NCBI GenBank assembly: GCA_003707065.3
Contig: PPXM03000004.1
Location: 372,001-436,000 of the forward strand
Source of the DNA: Trigonopsis variabilis
Lineage: Eukaryota; Ascomycota; Trigonopsidomycetes; Trigonopsidales; Trigonopsidaceae
Length of the DNA stretch: 64,000 nucleotides
Direction: 5' to 3'
Shown: in pieces, positions 55,256 through 64,000 of the stretch
How the letters are laid out: each line of letters starts with the position of its first letter
Numbering within the stretch: position 1 is the stretch's first letter
The notes under the pieces: model-generated
Database searches by the model: none
Told to the model about the DNA's origin: nothing
What the model saw: only the letters and a program-made list of their open reading frames with translations
Made by a program: the position numbers and the translations under genes

Positions 55256-58200
55256 ATGAATGACATAATTCCGATCAAGAATGTTTCCAGCAATATTCGG
55301 ATAAGTTCTTCAACAACTCTTGCTGGAAACGTTGCCGTTGTTTGGCCATTCTCCATCGCGCGAAAATGTATGATAGTTCAGTTAACGGACTGTGACTACT
55401 CCAAAAGACTTGATCATGGCCAGATTTTGCTAATATTCTGGGGCAAAGTCGGTCAGCTTGTTCAGCAGCAGCTCCAGATCGGGGACAATGCGACCATTTA
55501 CCTTCAAGGCGCGTCAGTGCTGGATATTAAAAACTTAAAAGTGCCTGGATTCAAGTCTGAATTGTTCCATAATGAAAGATTTGTTGATTGTTTTGTTGAA
55601 TGGTCCCAGGGTGTAAGGTTCCTGAACGATGCAGGGAATTTGGTTGATATATCTGCTCTGGATCCCTCACCAGAAGAATCGCAGGAGTCAGAGTCGCAGA
55701 AATCGATGAGTGGCACGTCTACTGGCTCTATACGTCCGGATTACAACCCAAAAACATCGGAAAAATGGGAGCAGACTTCAATAGATGGCCTCTATAAGGG
55801 TCCTTTGTCTCCCAATAGTATGTTCAATAGACAATGGCGATTTAAGTCAACAAGCCCCAGCCCTTCTGACGAGTCTCAAAGACAGACACCTCTAAGAGAG
55901 GCCGCTCCAACTGCCTTGGATATTGACACTAAATGGAAAAGACTTATGTCAAGTGCATCTTCCTATATCGCGTCAACGTGTTCGTCTCCAGCGTTTCGCC
56001 GTGCTTCCATTTCTCATGACCAAAAGAACTGCCTCTCTAGATCTAATTCTAACCTTTCCATCGGAAGCAGCGGCAGTTCTGGGAGTCCTCAAATACGGAA
56101 TGTTTTCCCACCAAGAGATCCCGAACCCCTCTCAAAGAAACCAAGCATTTCTGACATCAGGGAAACTAGTATAGACAGAAGTGAAAATATTATCAATACT
56201 GAACCTAAATCAGGCTTCTCTGGTATTAGGCGAAGAACCCCTATTGACCGGGAGCTCATAGGACTCCCTTTGCTTCCGGTGAAACATAACCCTGAGGAAG
56301 TGACTACTGGCTTACATCAGGCATCTAGCATGAGTGATGCCATGGTGAATGATTCGGTTGCTCGAACGCAGGTACACGCTCTTGAAAGCTCTGCCCCGTC
56401 CAAATCGAGAACACTCGTTCAGAATGATGAAGAAGAGAGAACAAGGAAAGAAAATGGTCTTGTTGAAAATTGTGCAGGAAACGACGGCATAAGTGGTCAA
56501 GATCAAACTCATAGCCAAACTGCAGGCACGCAGTATAATAACAAGGAGCTTAATGCAAAGGTGAGAGTAACACAAACAATGAATGAATCACAAGGTTCTA
56601 TCAATAATATGCATAATAAAGAAGATGCTGATGAGAATAAAATCAAGGGTATGAAGGAGCGTCAACTTGAAGACGATAAAGCAAGTCTTCCGGAAGCAAC
56701 CCAGGACAGGCCTTCAAATGATACCATGTCGCAAGAACGGCTTCGTGAAACCGAGAAGTCCCGTGAAAATGTTAGTATAGACTCTGAAGAGTACGTGCCG
56801 CATAATTCAACTATATCTGAAAGTGACTTATCGAACCAATCAGTCATGCGTCTTCAAGCGAGTTATCAGAGCCGAGATGACTCTATTCCTGGAAGAAAAC
56901 TTGAAAAGGGAAGTGGGCATAAAGTAATACAATCGCCAACATTATCCCAAAGTGACACCACTGTCAGCATATCTGACGAAATTGGATATATCGACCGAGC
57001 CACCATAATCGATCAACCAATCGAAGTTTTATCGTGCAATGACTCGGAACAGCAAAAGACTATCGGGAGAAACGAGTCGTCAGCAGAGCCTAGGGACGCC
57101 CATCTTGACATGGCGATTGGTGAACAAGGCACTCAGGAAAGCGTCGGGAGGCAGGATGTTGAGACCAGGGAAACTTCGCCGAGTATTGAAATTGATGAAA
57201 GTTCTGAATCGACGTCTTCACAAAGACACCCCAATGTGGTACCTACATATATTCTGGATATTTTTAGCGACAGCTGGAGCAGTGATGACGGAAAGTCCTT
57301 CATGAAATCCCGTGTTAAGCCTACCAATGACGATTTAATTGCGCTTTCCTTGGGTATTAATGAAGGGAGCTTTACTGCAGAAGCCGGTAATAATACCAAA
57401 CAAGCCACTGAACAGGAAGGTGACATTCAAGGAGTTGACGTACCTTTATTAAGAAACACTAGCCCAACTCTTCAAGGTCCGAAATACTCTGACCTGGTCA
57501 ATCATGAAGACGAGGAAGAGAATAGTGATGACTTATTTGATTCTCCCTCATGTACTCCAGAAATCAGTGGTATAACTTCAAGGGAGAGGACGAGGAAGCT
57601 TTTAAATTTTGGTATGTCTATCGAGGAAAGAGGTGGACCTTAGCATAAGTGTTATCTAACCGCTAGTCAAACGTGGCCTTACTCAAGCTATATCAAATGA
57701 TGAAGAGGGTAGGTTATCTAAAAACTGGGAACAAGGCCGTATGAAGCGACATACTTCAGAGTCGTTAGAAATATCATCTTTGAAAAGGACGAAAACTGCA
57801 CCCGATGTTGGATCACAGGATGAGAGAGCAAATACTGAGCAAACTAGGATATCAGAACTGCAATTTATATTCTCTAAAATGAAAGAAGTGCAAAACCTTC
57901 TCGTGCCCACATACACTGCGACAGTCCGTCAAAAAGGAATAAAATTCTGTCTGGATGAAGTCCGGAAAACTAGATTTCCTGCGGAAGTGTATACCAGAAT
58001 GAATTTTATCAACCATGAACTGGGTTTTGACTCAAGGGAAGCTTCAAACGAGCCAGCTTCTCCTGTGAAAACGGTCATTTCATCTTCTCCCTCAAGTCAT
58101 GATCTTAAGGATGGCAAAGTTAGTGAAGAATTGAAGGCGACTGATGACCTTCAGCAACATAGGCCTTGTAAGAATGGAGATAAAGAGCTTGATTCAAATG

Positions 58201-58769
58201 CTCCGGAGGAACATTCACAGGAGTCATCATCTTCCGCAAGAAAATACTACCATAAAAAAGGCGTTCCTCTCGAAGACCCAGAATCTGTTGAATGTTTCTT
58301 CTCTGATCGATGTGGTGCGCCTCTGATTGGCGAAGAATTGCGGAAGCCTTCCGAAACAGACAAATATAACGGTACCCCGATTCGACATTTCATTAAGGAA
58401 ACTTCGCAATTATCTCTAGGTGTAACTGATTCTCCCGATCATGCTTCTCAAGAGAGAACGAATATATCGATATCAACGCATAAGATTTGCTCGAAAGAGG
58501 ATGTGCAAAATTCAGAAGATCGAAATAAAATGAAAAATGCCAAAGCAGCAGCTATGAATGCAAAGGCTAGAATTAGCAAAGCCTTTGCTGAGATCAGCGG
58601 GAAAACACCTAATATATATATGTCAGTGCCAAGAACGGCTGAATCAGAGAAACCTTGTTCAGGGGAGGGAGCCGCAGAAACTGAAACTTTTGCAGTTAAG
58701 AGCTACAAAGTCAATCTTTCTGAAGACGGTGACTCGAGTTCTGGATCTTCTAGTTCATTATCCAGTTAG
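55256..58769 (+). CDS. Large OB-fold-like protein with long disordered region; unknown
   Basis: Exon 1 is 55256-57611 and exon 2 is 57667-58769; a GTATGT donor, TCTAACC branch site and CGCTAG acceptor mark a 55-nt intron, and frame is kept (1152 residues). Residues about 15-115 look like a small OB-fold domain: alternating beta strands with CMIVQLTDCDYS, ILLIFWGKVGQLVQQQLQIGD and ATIYLQGASVLDI, which resembles the VFLFGK..L...VGD.I.L pattern of Pot1/TEBP-alpha telomere proteins. The next 900 residues are Ser/Glu/Asp-rich and low complexity. The C terminus ends in SSSGSSSSLSS after a basic helical stretch (KNAKAAAMNAKARISKAFAE). The frame joins both halves only if the intron is removed. A telomere or single-stranded-DNA role is a guess from the pattern. 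The 5' end may be incomplete: an upstream ATG at 55050 and intron-like sequence exist, but I could not join them in frame. Confidence 0.6.
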
Positions 58770-59255
58770 AGTCACCTGCTGTATACTAAAAAATTTAACA
58801 TCTTTTATTTATAAGATAAATTGATCCTTTTTCAATATGGTGAATATTAGAATTGTATATATGTAGTATAAAAATCGCACGACCGAGATAATGGTTCTTT
58901 GTTTGTTTCCTTAGTTTCTATATCCCGTCAGGTAGAGTTAACTCTGATTACGATGGAAATAGTTAGCCTTTAAAAACCGATATTATATGTACACTTCAAC
59001 TGACCCTAGTCCATTGTCTGGGGCTACAGTACGTCCGAGACAAACAAAATAGGTCTGTGAAAAATGAATCACGGGATTCCTTGATAGTGGACCTCTTTGG
59101 TGTACGTGGCAGTGGGTGCGCCCATGAACAAGGGTCTTGGTTGACATCATCCAAGCCAAGACTTAAGATATTGAACATAGCTCAGAATAGAACATAGTTC
59201 AGAATAACCAGTTGATTTTGCCTTTAGTCTTAAAATAATCTCGAGAATGCATTCT
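58770..59255. other. Region between convergent genes
   Basis: About 490 bases of 3' flanking sequence between the OB-fold-like gene and the kinase gene; nothing supported. Confidence 0.4.
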
Positions 59256-61078
59256 TCATTCAATGGGAGAACAATAATCACTGAAATAGGAACGAATAGG
59301 CGTTTTCTTTGGTAGATTTACACCTTGACGTACCCAATCGCAGCTTAAAATTGTGTCGAGCTTTATGCGTTTATCTTTTCGTTCTAGGGCACCTTCCACG
59401 ACTTCCTTTGCACCTACCCAACCTTTTTGCTGGTCATCAAGTTGGTCGATATTCGCATCAGCAAACTTAATCCATTTCCACTCGAGCATGGCTATTCTGT
59501 AAGCGGTTCTATTGCGCCGTGATGTTGACGGAACGTGTGGGACTGTGCCATGGGGAGGAATATAGAGATCAAATGGTAATCTCAATTCCATTAAAGCGTA
59601 GAGCACTACGCCCAAAGCCCAGGTATCAGTCTGCCGGCCATCATAAGGTTGGCTCATCAACACTTCCGGAGGAGCATAATCTTCGCTTCCACATCTGGTC
59701 GTCAGTAGGGGACTCATAGGATCGATTCTCTTGGCCAGGCCCAAATCTGTCAGGGTCACCAACGAATAGGGCAAAGAGGAATACTCAGAAATTTTTTCCA
59801 GTTCGTCAGCAGGGACATTGATCAAGACGTCTAGAAAATAGTTAGATATCATGAACTCGTTTTATTTTTGCAGCACTCACTCTCAAGTTTGATATCCCTG
59901 TGGACGATGTTATTATCATGTAGATATTTGACTGCGGTAGCTAACTCATTAAATATTCGCTGGGCAAGTCGGCTGGTCAAGATCTCGCGATGCTGGGTTG
60001 CCAGATTGAATAAATCACCTCCTCTAGACCAAGGCATGACCAAAAGCGCTCTTTGAAAATTTCCAGACGGACTCTTTAAAAAGCTGAGGGCAAGCAGCTG
60101 TATCAGACTAGGGTGCCTGATACTTTTCAAGATATCAATTTCTCTCAGGAGTCCACTCAATAGCCGTTCTTCATTTAGATGATCAGATGTAGACATCAAG
60201 TTCACGACTTTGATAGCTGTCAATGAGCGGCCACTGAAGATGTTCTGAGCTTGTGATTTCATCGTCGAGTTCCATTGCTCAGGGTTTGGATCAGGTGCTG
60301 CGATCATAGGTTGCGCCAAAATAACTTCTGAGAAAGACCCTCTACCAAGAGGTTCGAGATAATGCCAGTATTGGGCAGTGTCACTATCAAAAGAGAAGGC
60401 AGCAAAAACTTCCGATTGACCATTAGAACTGTCTTGCCGGGGCGAGAAGAGATACTGAGGAGACTGTGGTTGACTAGGCGAGTCCATGCTCGAGTGTGAC
60501 TCACTACAGCCATCGAAAAGGGAAAAATGCTCTTCTCGTTTCAAAGAAGGCGGTGATTGAAGATCTTGAGACCCCAAGTGAATGGCACTTATGGCTCGTA
60601 GTACCGGGTGAGTCTTATTAGGACCCGCTTTCCTATTTCCGCGACAGGGGCTATTATCGCCATCTCCATCATCCGGAAACTCAACATTGTAAACAAGCGC
60701 TGAAGACCGTCGTTGAATCGGAGTCGTTCCAGGCGATGATGCCGCACGACCGTGGCTTGTTGCAAGAGCTTCCGGGGGGAGAAACTCACTGACGCTATTG
60801 TATTTCTGTGGTGCTTCAGAAGAAGAGACTTTAATTTTTCGTTTGGGCACAATTATAGCATCGGGCTCATCTGATGGAGGGGTTGAAGATGGATCGAATT
60901 TGGCCGGTAAGACATATTTTGAAGGAGTACCCGCCATCTGACCCGTGTAGGGAGAAGGCAATGGAACTAACTTCGCAAAATGGGGAGACACCAGACCATG
61001 TGGGGAAAGGACTGACCGATCGACATGGGTCGATATCGTTAGGCGTCTAGGGTCAGCCTCACTGCTGGAATCAGACAT
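59256..61078 (-). CDS. Serine/threonine protein kinase with long N-terminal region
   Basis: Exon 1 is 59881-61078 and exon 2 is 59256-59830, joined across a 50-nt intron (GTGAGT donor, CTAAC branch site); 590 residues. The first 230 residues are Ser/Pro-rich and disordered. The kinase domain has GRGSFSEV, AIKVVNL, HRDIKLENVLI (restored by the junction), a DLG in place of the usual DFG in LTDLGLAKRI, CGSEDYAPPEVL, and DTWALGVVLYALM. All catalytic residues are present, so it should be active. The activation-loop style GSEDYAPPE and the overall layout match CAMK-type fungal kinases such as the Prr1/Npr1-like groups; I do not name it further. The catalytic domain lies entirely in the last 360 residues. 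Confidence 0.85.
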
Positions 61079-62045
61079 ATCTAAGCTGAGAGACTCAGCC
61101 CTTCGTTCTCAATTCAATGAAGCCCGTTGTGACTAGTTATATCTCGCGAGACTGTAGTGATGATGATCAACTATCCGCCTAACGGTGTCGACTGTAACGA
61201 TCCTGTCGTCAACAATCGTCACGAGCACTCTGACAACGGCCTGTCCCTCCGTCCATACTCCTTGCTCGATAGCAGCGTGCTTAACGGAGAGACTTGGTTG
61301 TAACATCTCGCAATACTGTGATTTGTTAGTCTAAACTGGAAGAAAATGCCATTTAGATTACATACATAGGAGTCTACACTTAATCTCCACGTAATCTTTT
61401 TGCAATGGTTGAGTTCGTTTGTTTGGGTTTGGTCGTCTACCGCGATAGATTATAAGCGGATCAGTCCCATGGTCCTATAGTTATGTTGGTAGTGATCTAA
61501 GCCATCATCCCCTGATAACTACCTTTCAATTAGTGGCGCCTAATTTCAGCTGCTCGAACCGCAGGGTATGCAAATATTACGGAGGAGGGATTCTCAGGCG
61601 ATTATCGTGGATTAAATGTCAAAATCGAAAATCACGATCATATTGTAAATATTTGATATTTTTCGAAAAAAAGCCGGTCATCTAATGCTAAGATATGGAG
61701 ATTAAGGTTGAGAGGGAGAAGTCGGTGGATTGGGAAGTTGTGTGTCGGATTTCTCATACGATCCGGCGTAACAAGGCGAGGAGCAGAAGCAAGAGAAAAA
61801 GAGCCAAGCAGCACATCCAACAATGATCAACAATGATCAAAGTAATGATATAACTAGCTATTAATATTCAATATCCAAGGACCTCTATATTACACTGGTC
61901 CTCGGAAAAAAGCCAAGAGCGAAAAGCGGTGATGCAACGTCCCACTCGTAGATCTCGCCTTGGATAGACCCCTCGGATGTCCAGGTAACGCTCGGGCAGG
62001 CCAGGACTTTTTGACTCCCGTTGTCCACCCATTGTGACTAGCACC
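61079..62045. other. Divergent promoter of the kinase and INO80, possible 5' exons
   Basis: About 970 bases. Two plus-strand stretches look coding-like: 61160-61303 (47 codons after ATG) and one opening with an ATG near 61695. They might be 5' exons of INO80, but I found no in-frame splice model joining them to 62046. Confidence 0.35.
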
Positions 62046-64000
62046 ATGAGTACGGTTATTCCGAACGGCAAGACTCAGTCGCTGCCAATCGATCCTTTGG
62101 CGATTTCCTCGTTGGTTTCGGGTCCACCTAAAGGTACGGAGAGCGGGCATAGAACGATGATGACTGACCGGCCAGATGATGAGCAGGAAGAGGCCTATAA
62201 GAGAAAATGGGAAGTCAGCAGAGATCAAATTGCTATAATGGAAGCTGATCGAATTAAACGACGCCGACGAATGTTTCAGGAATCTTTACTTTCTCGGCTC
62301 GATTCCCAGTCGACTGCGGCTAGAAATTTTAGCATAGACCGACTAGCACCCGCGGTTAATTCGCTCGTTTGGGAGGCGTTGGAATCTCGCGAATCAAAGA
62401 AACAAACCGACTCAAGTTCAGCCTCGAGACCGCGGAGGGCCGCTGCTCGAGGGGACGACAGAATCCAGGAGCTGATTTCTCTGGAAGATGATGCTACTAC
62501 TTCGGCAGACCCTGATTATGATGAAGAAGAAGCGAAGCCTACGCCTAAAAAGGAGAGGAGCACGAAACATAATCTTGCCGTCTACAACAGTATTTGGAAA
62601 GAGTTATCGAGAAAAGAGGGGCCCAATGCCGCCAAGATGGTTCTTTCGTCGATCAATGTGAGGAAGACAAATGCAAAGAAAGCCGCTCGTCTTGCATCTA
62701 AGGAAACAAGGCGATGGCAGCTGCGGAACGCAAAGTCCGTCAAAGAGATGCAAGCCCGAGCCCGGAGATCTATGCGAGAAATGCTGATGTTTTGGAAGCG
62801 GAATGAACGAGAGGAACGCGATCTGAGACGGAAAGCCGAGAAGGAGGCGTTGGAAAAAGCCAAGAAAGAAGAAGAGGCTCGGGAAAGTCGCCGACAGGCT
62901 CGGAAATTGACTTTCCTTATCACTCAAACGGAATTATACTCGCATTTTATTGGAAAGAAAATTAAAACTGATGAAATCGAAAGTGGTCAATCTGGAGGAC
63001 CTTCCGACGACGTTCCCAATGGATTCCCTGATCATGCTCTGGTTAACGAATCCAATACTAAGATTAAAGATGTGGATTTCGACAATCTTGATGACGAAGA
63101 CTTGCAGAATATGGCACTTGCAAATGCTCAAAATGCTGTTGCCGACGCCAAAGCGAAGGCAAATCAATTCAATGAAAGTGTTGATAGGACGGATGATGGC
63201 GAGCTAAACTTCCAAGATCCGACAACGTTGGGAGACATCAAAATCACGCAACCAGAGTTACTGTCATGCAAACTCAAGGAATATCAACTAAAAGGACTGA
63301 ACTGGCTGGTGAATCTTTATGAGCAAGGCATTAATGGCATTTTGGCAGATGAAATGGGATTAGGAAAGACGGTCCAGAGTATATCTGTGATGGCGTACCT
63401 GGCGGAAAAACATAATATCTGGGGCCCCTTTTTGGTGGTCGCCCCGGCATCAACTTTGCATAACTGGCAACAAGAAATCACAAAGTTCGTGCCTGAATTC
63501 AAAGCTTTACCTTATTGGGGCAGTGCGAAAGACAGGAAGGTTCTAAGGAAATTTTGGGATCGCAAGCAATTAACTTATACTAAGGATTCACCTTTTCACG
63601 TCTTGATTACATCCTATCAGCTAGTTGTGGCGGATGCGCCCCATTTCCAGAGACTTAAATGGCAATATATGATCTTGGATGAAGCTCAGGCTATCAAATC
63701 TTCTCAAAGTTCTCGGTGGAAATCATTGCTGGGGTTCCAATGCCGCAATCGACTCTTACTCACGGGTACGCCTATTCAAAACACCATGCAAGAACTTTGG
63801 GCTCTCCTCCATTTTATTATGCCCACGTTATTTGACTCTCACGATGAGTTTAGCGAATGGTTTTCGAAAGATATCGAATCCCATGCGCAGAGTAACACGA
63901 AACTGAACGAGGCCCAGTTGAAGCGTCTGCATATGATTTTGAAGCCATTCATGCTTCGCCGGGTAAAGAAACACGTTCAAAGTGAGCTCGGAGATAAAAT
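62046..64000 (+). CDS. INO80: Chromatin-remodelling ATPase INO80 (partial, 3' end outside window)
   Basis: The catalytic subunit of the INO80 remodeler, which slides nucleosomes and exchanges H2A.Z. The frame is open from ATG 62046 to the window edge (about 651 residues). The DBINO domain lies about 175-300 ([38 protein letters not shown]). The SNF2 ATPase starts about 415: [25 protein letters not shown] (Walker A), DEAQAIKSS (DEAQ rather than DEAH, as in INO80), LLTGTPIQN and [15 protein letters not shown]. The N-terminal region before DBINO is short (about 175 residues) compared with several hundred in known fungal INO80 proteins, so 5' exons may be missing. ARP4, a subunit of the same complex, lies at 19232-20751. 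Confidence 0.93.
   Translation, partial: MSTVIPNGKTQSLPIDPLAISSLVSGPPKGTESGHRTMMTDRPDDEQEEAYKRKWEVSRDQIAIMEADRIKRRRRMFQESLLSRLDSQSTAARNFSIDRLAPAVNSLVWEALESRESKKQTDSSSASRPRRAAARGDDRIQELISLEDDATTSADPDYDEEEAKPTPKKERSTKHNLAVYNSIWKELSRKEGPNAAKMVLSSINVRKTNAKKAARLASKETRRWQLRNAKSVKEMQARARRSMREMLMFWKRNEREERDLRRKAEKEALEKAKKEEEARESRRQARKLTFLITQTELYSHFIGKKIKTDEIESGQSGGPSDDVPNGFPDHALVNESNTKIKDVDFDNLDDEDLQNMALANAQNAVADAKAKANQFNESVDRTDDGELNFQDPTTLGDIKITQPELLSCKLKEYQLKGLNWLVNLYEQGINGILADEMGLGKTVQSISVMAYLAEKHNIWGPFLVVAPASTLHNWQQEITKFVPEFKALPYWGSAKDRKVLRKFWDRKQLTYTKDSPFHVLITSYQLVVADAPHFQRLKWQYMILDEAQAIKSSQSSRWKSLLGFQCRNRLLLTGTPIQNTMQELWALLHFIMPTLFDSHDEFSEWFSKDIESHAQSNTKLNEAQLKRLHMILKPFMLRRVKKHVQSELGDK

Overview
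This window is nuclear DNA of a fungus. The genes are densely packed, roughly half have no intron, and the introns that exist are very short: most are 32-50 nt, with GT-AG ends and a CTAAC or CTGAC branch site a few bases before the 3' end. Fungus-specific families are present: inositol-phosphosphingolipid phospholipase C, a YGL114W-type OPT transporter, a Kar9-like protein and an Ssr4-like SWI/SNF subunit. Base composition is moderately AT-rich by eye. I cannot place the species; an early-branching ascomycete or other yeast-like Dikarya member would fit. I saw no transposon, virus-like element, CRISPR array or rRNA.

Layout: the left end has the 3' end of an unknown gene, then ISC1 (383-1903), a tandem pair of aldo/keto reductases (3751-6447), an Ssr4-like gene and a five-exon OPT transporter (8063-10208). 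Next come a small unknown gene, MCM4 (12797-15250), mitochondrial intermediate peptidase OCT1, SMD1, ARP4 and APC2 (to 23213). The middle holds an alpha/beta hydrolase, KEL3, the SDH assembly factor SDH7, a Kar9-like protein, four-unit polyubiquitin, an F-box/LRR protein, an MFS transporter, PSF3, NTR1, RIB3, VPS60, COQ3, a Cdc42-type GTPase, an Mpv17-family protein and DNA ligase I (to 47351). The right part holds an intron-containing tRNA-Ile(UAU), a ferric reductase with a long upstream region rich in GATA sites, a 1152-residue OB-fold-like unknown protein, a protein kinase and the 5' part of INO80, which runs off the end.

The gene set is mostly housekeeping. Several genes share processes: DNA replication (MCM4, PSF3, CDC9), the cell cycle (APC2, Kar9-like, Cdc42-type), chromatin (ARP4 and INO80 are members of the same remodeler; Ssr4-like), splicing (SMD1, NTR1), and mitochondria (OCT1, COQ3, SDH7). 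ACGCGT (MCB) boxes lie 9-85 bases upstream of the start codons of MCM4, PSF3, CDC9 and APC2, suggesting shared G1/S control.

Most useful corrections to a naive reading: the OPT gene has a 14-nt microexon; PSF3 has five exons; MCM4, ARP4, SMD1, VPS60, AKR1 and CDC42 have small 5' exons; and the two large frames at 55256-58769 form one spliced gene. The most unusual protein features are a Cdc42 relative lacking about nine residues of the Rho insert helix and the large OB-fold-like protein with no family I can name.
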